NCBI GenBank assembly: GCA_947492905.1
Contig: CANLOL010000002.1
Span: 62,001-126,000, forward strand
Direction: 5' to 3'
Length of the DNA: 64,000 nucleotides
DNA from: an uncultured Sphingorhabdus sp.
GTDB taxonomy: Bacteria > Pseudomonadota > Alphaproteobacteria > Sphingomonadales > Sphingomonadaceae
A program made the translations under genes and the position numbers. Every line of letters begins with the position of its first letter. Position 1 is the first letter of the stretch. This document shows, piece by piece, positions 27,540 through 37,571 of the stretch. The notes beneath the pieces were generated by a model. That model worked only from the letters and a program-made list of their open reading frames with translations. It did no database searches and was not told where the DNA came from.

Positions 27540-29759
27540 TCATTCAGGAACTGGGAAGCCCCGTTTCTCAAGGATATATTTCACATCTGGATCACGGCCT
27601 CTAAACGCTCTATATGCTTCGGTGCGATCTGTTTCATTCCCAGTGGATAACAGAACATTGCGGAATTTATCGGCGGTTGCTTTGTCCCAAACGCTGCCAG
27701 CTTCTTCGAATGCAGCCCAAGTATCAGCATCCATAGTTTCGGACCAGAGATAGCTGTAATAGCCTGCGGAATATGCATCAGAAGAGAAGAGATGGTTGAA
27801 TTGCGGCAATCTGTGGCGCATCACTATTTCAGACGGCATGCCAATCTCTGCTAATGTTTCGCGCTCAAACTTATCGACATCTGTGACTGGATCACTACGG
27901 AAATGCAGCTTCATATCGACTATTGCGCTAGATAAATATTCAACAGTTGCAAAGCCTTCGTTGAATTTTGAAGAGGCTTCTATTTTATCAACCAAAGCTT
28001 GCGGAATAGGCTCGCCCGTTTCGACATGTTTGGCATAATTATTCAGCACATAAGGGGTTAACAGCCAATTTTCATTCACTTGGCTAGGATATTCCACAAA
28101 GTCGCGCGGTGTCCCGCGCAGGCCAGGATATTCAATATCGGTCAACAAGCTGTGCAAAGCATGTCCAAATTCGTGAAATAATGTCGACGCATCGTCGATA
28201 CTAATCAATGCTTTTTCACCTTCGGCTGGTTTTACGAAATTATTATTATTCGATGCCAGCACATTGCGCTCTCCGCCCAATGATTGTTGCGAACGATATG
28301 TTGTTGCCCATGCGCCAGAGCGTTTTCCTTGGCGCGCATAATTGTCCATATAGAAAAGACCAACATTGCTGCCATCACGGCTATCGGTCACCACAAATGT
28401 GCGAACATCGGGATGGAATACGGGAACTTCGCCCGTATTTTCTTTGAAATCGAGATCATATAATTTGCCAGCAGCATCAAACATGGCATCAATCATATTG
28501 TCGAGCTGAAAATAAGGTTTAATCTCAGCCTGATCGAGGTCATATTTCGCTTTACGAACCTTTTCGGCATAGAAGCGATAATCCCATGGCGCGATTGTAA
28601 TATTCGCACCTTCAGCGTCTGCAATCGCTTGCATATCAGCAACTTCTTCTTTGACGCGAGCGACCGCAGCGGGCCATACTTGCATCATCAAATCCATAGC
28701 GCGCTCTGGGTCTTGCGCCATCGTATTGGTCATACGGAAATGGGCATGGGTTTTATAACCTAGTAATTCAGCCCGCTCTTGGCGCAGTTTCAATATATCG
28801 GCAATGATAGCATTGGTATCATTGGCATCACCATTATCGCCGCGATTGATATAGGCATTATAGACTTTTTCGCGCGCTTTGCGATTGGTTGCATTCTCCA
28901 AAAAGGGCTGCATCACAGAACGCGTATTTTTGAGCGCATAGCCCTCTTTGCCTTGTTCTTTAGCCGCACTGCTAAGCGCGGTTAAGAAGCTATCGGGCAA
29001 ACCGGCTACATCGGATGGGTCTGTGAAATAGGTAAATGTCTCTTCATCGGCCAACACTTTGTTAGAGAATTGAGAGAATTTGCGCGATAATTGCGTGCTA
29101 ATATCAATAAGTTCAGATTTTTTGGCACCGGTTAATAATGCACCGCCGCTCACCAGATTATCATATGTGCGCTCTAATAGACGCATTTGTTTGGCATCTA
29201 ATCCCAATGTAGCGCGGCTATCATATAAATATTTAATGCGCTGAAAATAACGAGCATCAAGCGATAATGCGTTAAAAAATGCGCCTATCTTTGGCAGCCA
29301 TTCGCCTTGGATTTTGCGCAGCTCAGGGGAGGATAGATTAGAGCTATGCACACCCCAATAAGAAAATAGGCGATTTATATATTCACCCTGTAGTTCAGAG
29401 GCGATGATTGTGTTTTCAAATGAGATAGGCTCTGGATTAGCAAACATCTCTTCAAATTCAGCTTTGCCGCTTTTCATTGTTTCTTCAAATGCGGCAGGAA
29501 AATCAGATACTTTTACCTTGTCCCAAGCAGGAACGCCTTCGTAAGGGCCTTTCCATTCTTGCAATAATGGGCTTTTATGCACTTTCTCTCCTTTTGCATG
29601 ATGCGCGACTAGGGCTGCGCTAATGGCTGCATTTTGACCTTTATTCACAGCAGCTTCATCGGCATTATTTGCCAAAGCAGGCACGCCTAATGCTATCATA
29701 GAGGCGCTAGCCGCGAGATGCAGTGAAAGCTGTGTGAAAATTTTGCGGTTCGAAGACAT
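27540..29759 (-). CDS. dcp: M3 family peptidyl-dipeptidase, exported
   Basis: This 739-residue protein is an M3 (thimet) metallopeptidase with the HEFGHAL zinc motif near residue 528 and the downstream Glu ligand region NEGFATVEYLSS. An N-terminal signal peptide ends GVPALANN, so it acts in the periplasm, as Dcp does, releasing dipeptides from peptide C-termini. ATG 29759 follows GGAG. The gene is single on its strand; a hairpin of ATAATGC and GCATTAT lies about 75 bp upstream. Confidence 0.92.
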   Translation of the reverse strand: MSSNRKIFTQLSLHLAASASMIALGVPALANNADEAAVNKGQNAAISAALVAHHAKGEKVHKSPLLQEWKGPYEGVPAWDKVKVSDFPAAFEETMKSGKAEFEEMFANPEPISFENTIIASELQGEYINRLFSYWGVHSSNLSSPELRKIQGEWLPKIGAFFNALSLDARYFQRIKYLYDSRATLGLDAKQMRLLERTYDNLVSGGALLTGAKKSELIDISTQLSRKFSQFSNKVLADEETFTYFTDPSDVAGLPDSFLTALSSAAKEQGKEGYALKNTRSVMQPFLENATNRKAREKVYNAYINRGDNGDANDTNAIIADILKLRQERAELLGYKTHAHFRMTNTMAQDPERAMDLMMQVWPAAVARVKEEVADMQAIADAEGANITIAPWDYRFYAEKVRKAKYDLDQAEIKPYFQLDNMIDAMFDAAGKLYDLDFKENTGEVPVFHPDVRTFVVTDSRDGSNVGLFYMDNYARQGKRSGAWATTYRSQQSLGGERNVLASNNNNFVKPAEGEKALISIDDASTLFHEFGHALHSLLTDIEYPGLRGTPRDFVEYPSQVNENWLLTPYVLNNYAKHVETGEPIPQALVDKIEASSKFNEGFATVEYLSSAIVDMKLHFRSDPVTDVDKFERETLAEIGMPSEIVMRHRLPQFNHLFSSDAYSAGYYSYLWSETMDADTWAAFEEAGSVWDKATADKFRNVLLSTGNETDRTEAYRAFRGRDPDVKYILEKRGFPVPE

Positions 29760-29830
29760 AATCTACTCCAATTTTTGCGCGATAAAATAATCGCTTCATG
29801 GTACGAAATATAATTTCAATCCCCAGCACT

Positions 29831-29847
29831 ATAATGCGCTGCATTAT
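29831..29847. promoter_or_regulatory. inverted repeat upstream of dcp
   Basis: ATAATGC and GCATTAT are separated by GCT, inside a wider CCCC...GGGG bracket at 29821 and 29848. It lies between divergent dcp and the MarR-like gene. It may be an operator or a short hairpin; no binding protein is known. Confidence 0.4.
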
Positions 29848-29980
29848 GGGGGCAAGCATCAAAACAATATTTTTATAATGTTATTTTGCGCAACTGAGAA
29901 TCGCGTGCTAGCAAATAATAAACCATCTTATCCATTATGGATATGTTGGCCGCGGCTGTTTTATCGTTGGTAAGGTTGCG

Positions 29981-29994
29981 ATGCTATATAGCAT
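29981..29994. promoter_or_regulatory. 14-bp perfect palindrome upstream of the MarR-like regulator
   Basis: ATGCTATATAGCAT is fully symmetric and sits about 40 bp before the start of the regulator gene at 30034, a position suited to an operator overlapping a promoter. Autoregulation is a natural guess. Similar ATGCTAT/ATAGCAT half-sites occur at 48033 and 60032. Confidence 0.45.
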
Positions 29995-30033
29995 AAAACT
30001 GACTGTAAATATGCGAATTTATGATAGGATGAT

Positions 30034-31170
30034 ATGAGCGATTTTGAATATGATTATCTAAGCTCTATGGCGAAGAGAAATGCGGTTTTGCTATGTAAAT
30101 CGCCATCTCGGCGTGATTATCTGCGCCTGCTTGCCAAAACTTATCAAGTCATAATTGTCGCTGAAACCATCGAAAATGAAGCAGAAAATTATGACCATGA
30201 TGGAGCAAAATCGGACCAAATTGAGGATGCTCAAAATCCGATAAAATCACCCGTCGATCTGCTTTTGGTCGACTTTAACTCCGAAGTGGAGATTAATCAC
30301 CAAGAATTATCAAGCGTTTCTAGTTACTTGTTAGAACATCAAATCGAAGCGGTCGTTTGGGCCAATATGGATGATCTTGATGAAGTGTTTGCGAATTTGC
30401 CAGCCTCTCAATGTCATTTTCTGATTGACTCAAACCCACTAGAGGCAATGCCCGCATTGACGGGCCTAACGGGGCGGGAAGTTATGAGCCATTTAAGCGA
30501 CATAAGCCAAGATGAGAGCAATGAGAAAGAATATGCTGCTCTGCACCGTATTAGTGGGGAATTAGCAACGCTGGCTAAAACTTTGGCAGAGATTGCCGTC
30601 ATAGATGATATGAATATATCAGAGACAGAAAAAACCGCCCAGCAAACCTCTCAGCAAATTGCACCAACATCCAATAGAGGCACCCGCAGTGACTTGGAGG
30701 ATTATAGAAATCATAGCGTCTTTAAGGATAAACCCGTCTCCTTTAATCCGTTTCCGAGCAAAGCGGCATCCGAACCTTCGCCCTTTATCGACAATGGTGA
30801 TAAATATCCTGCGCAAGGTAGCCCGATTAGCGCCGATATGGTGCGCAGCATCATAAAACAACGCCGGATGCGCGATAATTTTTTTGAGAGCGCCTTATTC
30901 GCTGATCCTGCTTGGGATATATTATTGGATCTGATGGCGGCGCGATTGTCGGGGCAGACTGTATCGGTTTCCAGCCTCTGTATCGCGGCGGCCGTTCCCG
31001 CGACCACCGGATTGCGTTGGATTACGTCCATGACCAAAAATGGTATGTTAGAGCGCAAATCAGACCCAATGGATGCGCGGCGCGTATTTATGGACTTGTC
31101 CGATGAAACCTTTGCAAAATTAGAAGCCTATTTAACCAAAGCAATGAGCAATGATGGGGCAATCATCTGA
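30034..31170 (+). CDS. MarR-like winged-helix protein with N-terminal receiver-like region
   Basis: This 378-residue protein ends in a winged-helix domain recognised by IKQRRMRDNFF, LFADPAWDILLDLMAARL, VSSLCIAAAVPATTGLRWI and MARRVFMDLS-like segments (here DARRVFMDLS). That arrangement is typical of a sphingomonad MarR-family regulator. Residues 1-150 look like a receiver-like alpha/beta domain with LLLVDFNSE where an Asp could sit but without clear phosphoacceptor surroundings. A low-complexity linker of about 100 residues joins the two. A palindrome lies just upstream. Its target is unknown; the C-terminal domain is assigned with good confidence, the N-terminal one weakly. Confidence 0.72.
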   Translation: MSDFEYDYLSSMAKRNAVLLCKSPSRRDYLRLLAKTYQVIIVAETIENEAENYDHDGAKSDQIEDAQNPIKSPVDLLLVDFNSEVEINHQELSSVSSYLLEHQIEAVVWANMDDLDEVFANLPASQCHFLIDSNPLEAMPALTGLTGREVMSHLSDISQDESNEKEYAALHRISGELATLAKTLAEIAVIDDMNISETEKTAQQTSQQIAPTSNRGTRSDLEDYRNHSVFKDKPVSFNPFPSKAASEPSPFIDNGDKYPAQGSPISADMVRSIIKQRRMRDNFFESALFADPAWDILLDLMAARLSGQTVSVSSLCIAAAVPATTGLRWITSMTKNGMLERKSDPMDARRVFMDLSDETFAKLEAYLTKAMSNDGAII

Positions 31171-31322
31171 ATAATCAGGGCATATTTACCCAATCCTAAT
31201 AGCTTTAATTTATATAAAATATCGAAAATGACAAAAAGGCCTTAAAAAGACTTGCCAAAGCGCGACGCATTTGGCATTGGCCACTTTCTTGATTGGTCAT
31301 ACGCACAGTATGAAACTCTCAG

Positions 31323-31398
31323 GGGCGCTTAGCTCAGTTGGTAGAGCATCTCGTTTACACCGAGAGGGTCAGCGGTTCGAGCCCGTTAGCGCCCACCA
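31323..31398 (+). tRNA. tRNA-Val (anticodon TAC)
   Basis: A complete 76-base cloverleaf is visible: acceptor stem GGGCGCT pairs with AGCGCCC, D-arm AGCTCAGTTGGTAGAGC, anticodon stem TCTCG/CGAGA with loop TTTACAC, T-arm with GGTTCGAGCC and encoded CCA. Anticodon TAC reads valine GTA/GTG and related codons. No duplicated 3' end was seen downstream, so no integration is implied. Confidence 0.97.
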
Positions 31399-31559
31399 TT
31401 TTTCCTCAAATTGATAATATAGCAGTCATAGCAGATGATGACTATCACTTTTGCGCACTGACATAGTTATATCGGATATTTTTTGCTATCAATTGGCAAT
31501 CAATAAGTTATCTATAAAGCTTCAAAAGCCGCCTGCGATGTCATAAAAGGTACTTAGAG

Positions 31560-32168
31560 ATGGATAAGAATTTAGTGGATTCTGATTATCAATATATTGA
31601 TTTTTCTATACACGACGAAGTTTCTTTAAAGAGTTTAATGACGGTTGTTGATGAATTTAAAGAGCAGATGAAAGGGCACAGTAATAAGGCTGACGAGCAT
31701 TGGTTGCCGTATTTCAGAGAAGCGAATTTGAATGAGTTTTGGTGGCCTGACAAAAAAGAGTTAGAGCTTTGGCATAAGTTTAGCGCTGATAGCATTGCTA
31801 ATGATAGATATAATGCTTTTTCACCTGCGCCTCGATTGGATTTTGGTTCTATGGTTGAGTGTATTCTGGTGAGTGAGTATGAAATTATACGAATCAAAAA
31901 ACTATCTAATGATATCGGGAGGTTAGAATTTTCTGCCTATGCCTATCCATATGGAGGGACAGAACCATTGAGGATGCTTATACGTTCATTCGGTCACAGC
32001 ATTTTGGGTTTTGATGATGGTACTGGTTTTATGGAGGGCGACCCCATAGCTGCTTTATGGGAGCCCGGAATGATTGTAGCTCCTGCACTGGAATCGAGTA
32101 TGAAGTTTAAACAATTTTTTTATAAAAAAAATCCCATTCAAATATTATTCAAAAGTTTTTTTAAATGA
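31560..32168 (+). CDS. hypothetical protein (202 aa)
   Basis: This 202-residue protein without a signal peptide is unrecognised. It is acidic at the N-terminus, with a Trp-rich segment NEFWWPDKKELELWHKF and a C-terminal FGHSILGFDDGTGF region. It ends in a basic, Phe-rich FYKKNPIQILFKSFFK. AT-rich codon use and its place 160 bp after a tRNA suggest an accessory gene. Confidence 0.65.
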   Translation: MDKNLVDSDYQYIDFSIHDEVSLKSLMTVVDEFKEQMKGHSNKADEHWLPYFREANLNEFWWPDKKELELWHKFSADSIANDRYNAFSPAPRLDFGSMVECILVSEYEIIRIKKLSNDIGRLEFSAYAYPYGGTEPLRMLIRSFGHSILGFDDGTGFMEGDPIAALWEPGMIVAPALESSMKFKQFFYKKNPIQILFKSFFK

Positions 32169-32280
32169 GTTCTAATTTTTTTCTACATATCATCACCTTA
32201 TCCCCTATGATTATATAGAATGACGAGTTCTGATGGATTGTAAACGATATTAAAAAGCATATTCTTATAGTTTTAATCGC

Positions 32281-32895
32281 TCACCCCGCCTGTCTTAACA
32301 GCTTAGCGACTTCTTCATCGTCCCATTCCATGCCGCCGACAACGCGCCATACTTCTAATCCATTGCTATCATAGAGGACGGTGAGGGGGATGCCAGTTTG
32401 GCCAATCGCATTCCATAAAATATTCTTACGATCGGTAAAGCCTTGGATATTTTGAAAAGCATATTTTGCAAAATAGGGGCGCACGACTTTCCCACCTTGT
32501 AAATCTTGGGATACGGTTAGCACCGTGATTTTGCCTTCTTCGAGGGCGGCTAAATTATCCAATGTTGGCATTTCAATGCGGCATGGCACGCAATAGGTTG
32601 CCCATAGGTTGAGCAAAATCGGGCGGCCGCGATAGCGTTCTAATGTCAATGATGATCCATCGGGTGCGTTGAAACTGCCTAATGGCATTTCTGTGCCTCG
32701 ATAATCATAAGATAATCGCGCAACAAGGCCGTTCGCGCTTTCTAGGTCCGCATTTTCATAGTTTTGATCATCGGGCGCTGATATATTTTCATCGGATAAT
32801 TCATCCTTTGCTACGCTGCCTGCTTGCGCTTGGGGATTAGATTGATTATCGCAAGCTGAAAGCGATAAAAGGAAGATTATCATTAATAAACGCAC
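32281..32895 (-). CDS. thioredoxin-like lipoprotein (TlpA/ResA type)
   Basis: This is a lipoprotein with a short signal (start GTG at 32895, or ATG 32883) and lipobox LSAC, followed by an acidic linker of about 45 residues. The TlpA/ResA thioredoxin fold has the redox motif CVPC in [16 protein letters not shown] and the cis-proline region GIPLTVLYD. It should act as a thiol-disulfide oxidoreductase in the periplasm, for instance in cytochrome c or cysteine-redox maturation. The longer open frame runs antisense into argH, which starts only 16 bp away on the other strand; I therefore chose the short start. Confidence 0.8.
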   Translation of the reverse strand: MRLLMIIFLLSLSACDNQSNPQAQAGSVAKDELSDENISAPDDQNYENADLESANGLVARLSYDYRGTEMPLGSFNAPDGSSLTLERYRGRPILLNLWATYCVPCRIEMPTLDNLAALEEGKITVLTVSQDLQGGKVVRPYFAKYAFQNIQGFTDRKNILWNAIGQTGIPLTVLYDSNGLEVWRVVGGMEWDDEEVAKLLRQAG

Positions 32896-32911
32896 ATCTG
32901 ATTCCAATGCT

Positions 32912-34282
32912 ATGTGGGGCGGCCGTTTTGACGGTGGCCCTTCTGCTGTGATGCAAGAGATAAATGCTTCGATCCCATTCGACAAGCGTTTATGGAAACA
33001 AGATATTACTTTGTCTTTGGCGCATGTCAAAATGCTGAGCGCACAAGGAATAATTGAGAGCGACGATGCCGATAAAATTATCGTCGGATTAGAGCAAGTT
33101 GCCGAAGAATTTGCGCAAAATGGGATAGAGGATAATCTTGCGCTAGAAGATATTCATATGACGATAGAGGCGCGGCTCACTGAAATTATCGGGCCAGTGG
33201 CGGGGCGTTTGCATACAGCGCGCTCGCGCAATGACCAAGTGGCAACTTCTTTTCGTTTGTGGGTGCGCGATGCTATTGATGCAGTTTTATCGGCGCTGCA
33301 AACTTTGCAGCAAGTGATTGTAAAGCGCGCTGATGAAAATGCCGATATGGTTATGCCAGGATTTACGCATTTGCAAGTCGCGCAGCCGGTGACATTGGGG
33401 CATCATTTGATGGCTTATTATGCAATGCTAGCGCGCGATATTGATCGATTTGAGAGCGCCCGTAAAAGATTGAATGTTTCGCCATTGGGCGCTGCGGCTC
33501 TAGCGGGGACAGGCTTTAATCTCAATCGGGATATGACGGCCAATGCTCTGGGTTTTGATGCACCGATGGGCAACAGCCTTGATGCAGTATCAGATCGGGA
33601 TTTTGCACTCGATTATCTGAGCGCGGCTAGCCAATGCGCAATACATTTATCGCGTATGGCAGAGGAAATAATCATATGGGCATCGCAGCCCTATGGATTT
33701 GTTAGCATGTCCGATCAATGGTCCACGGGGTCATCCATCATGCCGCAAAAACGCAACCCTGATGCTGCCGAATTGGTGCGCGGGCACAGCGGGCGGATTA
33801 TGGGCAATTTACATAGTCTGATGGTGACTATGAAAGGGCTGCCGCTGGCTTATTCCAAAGATATGCAAAATGATAAGCCCCCCGTATTTGAGGCGCATGA
33901 TTTATTCGGATTATGCATTGTGTCGATGAGCGGGATGATAGAGACGCTGACATTTAATGCGGATAATATGCATAAAGCGGCGAGCAGCGGTTTTTCTACT
34001 GCGACGGATTTGGCGGATTGGTTGGTGCGCGATTTGAATATTCCATTTAGAGAGGCGCATCATATAACGGGCGCTGCTGTGCGCCATTGCGAGGATAATG
34101 ATATTGCATTATCCGAAATCTCTGCGGAAATATTAACATCTATTGATAGCCGATTAGAGGGCAAGCAATTGCCTGATCTCTCTGTGGAAGGATCGGTAAA
34201 TAGCCGAATAAGCTATGGCGGAACATCGCCGCTTCGCGTAAGAGAAATGATAGCAGTAGCGAAACAGGAGTGCGGATTGTGA
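32912..34282 (+). CDS. argH: argininosuccinate lyase
   Basis: This enzyme forms arginine and fumarate in the last step of arginine synthesis. The 456-residue protein begins with [18 protein letters not shown], a normal family N-terminus. It has the [10 protein letters not shown] and [10 protein letters not shown] motifs and the fumarase-superfamily signature [19 protein letters not shown]. It is divergent from the thioredoxin-like lipoprotein gene. Its TGA overlaps the GTG of lptM. Confidence 0.96.
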   Translation: MWGGRFDGGPSAVMQEINASIPFDKRLWKQDITLSLAHVKMLSAQGIIESDDADKIIVGLEQVAEEFAQNGIEDNLALEDIHMTIEARLTEIIGPVAGRLHTARSRNDQVATSFRLWVRDAIDAVLSALQTLQQVIVKRADENADMVMPGFTHLQVAQPVTLGHHLMAYYAMLARDIDRFESARKRLNVSPLGAAALAGTGFNLNRDMTANALGFDAPMGNSLDAVSDRDFALDYLSAASQCAIHLSRMAEEIIIWASQPYGFVSMSDQWSTGSSIMPQKRNPDAAELVRGHSGRIMGNLHSLMVTMKGLPLAYSKDMQNDKPPVFEAHDLFGLCIVSMSGMIETLTFNADNMHKAASSGFSTATDLADWLVRDLNIPFREAHHITGAAVRHCEDNDIALSEISAEILTSIDSRLEGKQLPDLSVEGSVNSRISYGGTSPLRVREMIAVAKQECGL

Positions 34283-34590
34283 AATTGAACAAGATAATCT
34301 TCATTGGCGCCTTCATGCTATGCTCTGCTTGCGGTGCTAAAGGGCCGCTCACGCCAAAGGCTGGCAATGATTTGCCCGTAAAGGCTTTTGCCCAAACAGA
34401 AGAACAGACGGCTGAAAACCTATTGCGCACAAGCCCGCAAGCTCGGCCCAATCGTGAACAAGAGATATTAAGCCGATCAACCATTAGAACGGAAGATCCT
34501 TTTGATCTGCCGCCTGAGGGTGATTTGCCTTATGTCCCTGAAAATTTAGACCCTTTGTCAGAGGATGACAGCGAACAACCGCAGTCATAA
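34279..34590 (+). CDS. lptM: LptM (YifL) lipoprotein
   Basis: LptM binds LptDE and helps the outer-membrane end of the Lpt machine fold. Start GTG 34279 overlaps the argH stop and follows AGGAG by about 8 bp; an upstream in-frame GTG at 34270 is less good. The signal peptide ends in the lipobox SAC and the mature protein begins [11 protein letters not shown], matching the family CGxKGPL signature. The remainder is a 75-residue acidic, disordered tail. The place between argH and lysA is the classical location of this gene. Confidence 0.87.
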   Translation: MKLNKIIFIGAFMLCSACGAKGPLTPKAGNDLPVKAFAQTEEQTAENLLRTSPQARPNREQEILSRSTIRTEDPFDLPPEGDLPYVPENLDPLSEDDSEQPQS

Positions 34591-34627
34591 ATCTGGAAGA
34601 CTCCCCAACTTATTTTGAGTATATATT

Positions 34628-35890
34628 ATGGATTATTTCCAATTAAAAAATGGCGAATTATATGCTGAGGATGTGCCTCTAGAGCGTATTGCGCAAGAAG
34701 TCGGAACGCCGGCCTATGTTTATTCGCGCGCGACATTAGAACGTCATGCGCGCGTGTTTCGGGATGGGTTATCCGTGCTGGATAATCCGCATCTTGCTTT
34801 TGCTATTAAAGCAAACCCCAATTTGGCGGTGCTGAAAATCATGGCGAATGAAGGATATGGCGCCGATGTCGTTTCGGGCGGTGAAATGGAGCGCGCCTTG
34901 GCAGCGGGAATGCCCGCCAAAGACATTATCTTTTCGGGTGTTGGTAAAACCAAAGATGAAATGCGCAGAGGCCTTGAGAAATCTATTGGGCAATTCAATA
35001 TTGAATCCGAACCCGAAGGTATAGAATTAGCATCTGTAGCGCGTGATATGGGGCTACAAGCGCCTGCGACATTGCGCATCAATCCCGATGTGGATGCTGG
35101 TACCCATGCTAAAATATCGACGGGTAAGGCCGAGAATAAATTTGGCGTCGCCATTGACGAAGCACCGGCTATTTTTGGCCGCTTAGCGGGATTGGATGGG
35201 ATGAATTTGCGCGGCGTTGCTGTGCATATTGGCAGCCAGCTAGGCATGTTAGAGCCTTTAGAAGCAGCCTTTATAAAAATAGGGGCATTGGTCGCCGATT
35301 TACGCAGTGCAGGGCATAATATCACCCATGTTGATTTGGGAGGCGGGCTTGGCGTGCCGCATAAAGAGGGCGATCAATATCCAACGCCTGCGCAATATGG
35401 TGCTATGATAGCGCGCGTTACCAAAGATTGGGATGTGCAGCTTATGTTCGAACCCGGCCGGCTTATTCCGGCGAATGCAGGTGTGTTATTGACCGAAGTC
35501 ATTCGCGTTAAGCCTGCGAAGATTAATCCCTATGTGATTGTTGATGCGGCGATGAATGATCTGGCGCGCCCATCGCTTTATGATGCATTTCATGATTTTG
35601 CGGCGGTTAAGCCCAATGGTGAAAAGATGGTGGCCAATATAGCAGGGCCAGTATGCGAAACGGGCGATACATTTGCCATAGGCCGTGAAATTGATAGCGT
35701 ATCGGCGGGTGATTTAACAATATTTCGCACAGCAGGAGCTTATGGTGCTACTATGGCGAGCACCTATAATAGTAGGCCATTGGTGGCCGAGGTTTTGGTG
35801 GATGGAGATCGTTTCGCGATTGTCGCAGAGCGTATTAATCCAGAAACAATATTAGCCGCTGAGCAAGTACCCGATTGGCTGACTTCATAA
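34628..35890 (+). CDS. lysA: diaminopimelate decarboxylase
   Basis: This PLP enzyme of the alanine-racemase fold makes lysine from meso-diaminopimelate. The 420-residue protein has the PLP-binding lysine in HLAFAIKANPNLAVLK near residue 61, HIGSQLG, DLGGGLGVPH and the C-terminal GPVCETGDTF motif. It follows lptM by 37 bp. Confidence 0.96.
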   Translation: MDYFQLKNGELYAEDVPLERIAQEVGTPAYVYSRATLERHARVFRDGLSVLDNPHLAFAIKANPNLAVLKIMANEGYGADVVSGGEMERALAAGMPAKDIIFSGVGKTKDEMRRGLEKSIGQFNIESEPEGIELASVARDMGLQAPATLRINPDVDAGTHAKISTGKAENKFGVAIDEAPAIFGRLAGLDGMNLRGVAVHIGSQLGMLEPLEAAFIKIGALVADLRSAGHNITHVDLGGGLGVPHKEGDQYPTPAQYGAMIARVTKDWDVQLMFEPGRLIPANAGVLLTEVIRVKPAKINPYVIVDAAMNDLARPSLYDAFHDFAAVKPNGEKMVANIAGPVCETGDTFAIGREIDSVSAGDLTIFRTAGAYGATMASTYNSRPLVAEVLVDGDRFAIVAERINPETILAAEQVPDWLTS

Positions 35891-35912
35891 GAGAGAATAT
35901 AAAGATTATAGT

Positions 35913-36758
35913 ATGAACCAATTGCCCATTTTTGTGAATATGAAGGGACGTAAAATCCTCTTGGTGGGTGAGGGTGAAGCCTATGATGCTAAGCAGCGCT
36001 TTATTGAGCGCAGCGGGGCAATTTGTACCGATAATGCGGATGAGGCAAAGATTGCATTTGTCGCGATAGAAGATGAAGCGATGGCCATAACCAAGGCCGA
36101 TCAATTGAAAGAGCAAGGTTTGCTCGTTAATGTTGTGGATCGTCCAGCGCATTGCGAATTTACAACACCTGCTGTGATTGATCGTGACCCTATTTTAATA
36201 GCGATTGGAACGGGCGGGGCATCTGCGGGATTGGCTAAGGCCATACGTCAGCGCCTTGAGCAATATTTGCCGCAAAATCTCGGTGAATTGGCGCGCGGAT
36301 TGTTTAAAGGGCGCGATGCCATAAAAAAACGCTGGCATGATGCATCACAGCGCCGGCGCGCGATTGATACAGCTTTGCAAAGCGGCGGAATGCTCGATCC
36401 ATTTTCAGCAGATAGCGCCAATAATGTAGAAGCATGGATAAAAAGCGGTGATGATGATTATAAAAACCGTGTCGAGGTGATTTGTTTAACATCGCAAGAG
36501 CCCGATGATATGACGCTTAATATGGCGCGGCTATTGGGAGAGGCAGATATCATCTATCATGATGATGATATATCTGATGCACTATTGAACCGCGCGCGCG
36601 CCGATGCACAGCGTATGACGGGCGCGTTAGACGATCATCCAAATGAGTTGGTTGTCAATTTACGCTATTGTAAATCATGGCGCGAGGGCGCAGCATGTAA
36701 TCCCAATCAATGCCGTGTAAAAGATGATATGATAGCTGCAAAGAAAGCAAATATATGA
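35913..36758 (+). CDS. siroheme synthase-like protein: precorrin-2 dehydrogenase/ferrochelatase domain with vestigial SUMT domain
   Basis: This 281-residue protein is CysG-like in its N-terminal half. It has a Rossmann domain with GRKILLVGEGEAYDAKQR, the NVVDRPAHCEFTTPAVI segment, IAIGTGGASAGLAKAIRQRLE (chelatase dimer region) and AIKKRWHD. The C-terminal 90 residues resemble the beginning of a uroporphyrinogen methyltransferase domain (LTSQEPDDMTLNMARLLGEADII), but the glycine-rich GxGPGDP motif is absent and the domain stops early, so methyltransferase activity is unlikely. A separate SUMT would be needed elsewhere. It ends in a Cys-containing NQCRVKDD tail and overlaps proC. Confidence 0.8.
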   Translation: MNQLPIFVNMKGRKILLVGEGEAYDAKQRFIERSGAICTDNADEAKIAFVAIEDEAMAITKADQLKEQGLLVNVVDRPAHCEFTTPAVIDRDPILIAIGTGGASAGLAKAIRQRLEQYLPQNLGELARGLFKGRDAIKKRWHDASQRRRAIDTALQSGGMLDPFSADSANNVEAWIKSGDDDYKNRVEVICLTSQEPDDMTLNMARLLGEADIIYHDDDISDALLNRARADAQRMTGALDDHPNELVVNLRYCKSWREGAACNPNQCRVKDDMIAAKKANI

Positions 36759-37558
36759 AGCAATTGCCCGAACCTATTTTATTTTTTGGTTGCGGTAATA
36801 TGGGCGGCGCTATTTTGCGCGGCTGGCTGAATGCGGATGCTATGCCCCATAAATTTCATGTGATTAGCCCTAGCAAAAGATCAATGCCTGCTGGTGTGAG
36901 TGTTTATGCGAATGCTGCTGAATATATAGAGCAAATGGATGCGCCCGATATATTGATATTGGGTATGAAACCACAAATGCTTGATGGCTGCCGTGATGAT
37001 ATTGCATCGCTATTGGGCAAAGACACAATAGTCATTTCCTTGCTTGCAGGTATTGGTCATGCGCAATTAAGCGCTTTATTTCCTGAAAATGTGATTGTGC
37101 GTATGATGCCCAATTTGGCGGTTGAGATTGGTAAATCCCCCATTGGTGTTTATGGTGGTGATGATAATATTCGCACCTTGATGGATGATATTTTTACCCC
37201 GCTTGGCAAGCCATTATGGGTGGCACAAGATGCGCATATTCATATCGTAACAGCTATGGCCGGTTCTGGCCCGGCCTATCTGTTTCGTTTTATTGATGCG
37301 CTAGCAGCGGCGGGCGTTTCATTGGGGTTAGAGGAAGATACATCTCTAATGCTTGCAAAAATGATGGTGGATGGTGCGTCTGATTTGGCCAATGCGTCGG
37401 CCAATACGCCGCAAGAATTAGCCGAGAAAGTTACAAGCAAAGCAGGAACAACAGCAGCAGGTTTAGAGCAATTAGACCATGAAGATGCTTTGCAGAAATT
37501 GATAGAAAAAACGGTCAAAGCTGCGCACGATCGTAGTATAGAATTATCAAAATTGTAA
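36755..37558 (+). CDS. proC: pyrroline-5-carboxylate reductase
   Basis: This 267-residue enzyme catalyses the last step of proline synthesis with NAD(P)H. It has the Rossmann motif FFGCGNMGGAI, the MMPN loop, and the C-terminal signature AGSGPAYLFRFIDAL and KVTSKAGTTAAGLEQL. Its ATG overlaps the upstream stop (ATGA). Confidence 0.95.
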   Translation: MKQLPEPILFFGCGNMGGAILRGWLNADAMPHKFHVISPSKRSMPAGVSVYANAAEYIEQMDAPDILILGMKPQMLDGCRDDIASLLGKDTIVISLLAGIGHAQLSALFPENVIVRMMPNLAVEIGKSPIGVYGGDDNIRTLMDDIFTPLGKPLWVAQDAHIHIVTAMAGSGPAYLFRFIDALAAAGVSLGLEEDTSLMLAKMMVDGASDLANASANTPQELAEKVTSKAGTTAAGLEQLDHEDALQKLIEKTVKAAHDRSIELSKL

Positions 37559-37571
37559 AAAGGAGTTGGCG

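Noticed and set aside
31323-32168. tRNA-Val as an integration site for the 202-residue gene
   Set aside because: No repeat of the tRNA 3' end and no integrase found downstream.
34744-35325. 193-codon open frame antisense to lysA
   Set aside because: It lies wholly within lysA on the other strand, has no recognisable motif and its serine/alanine-rich composition mirrors the lysA codons.
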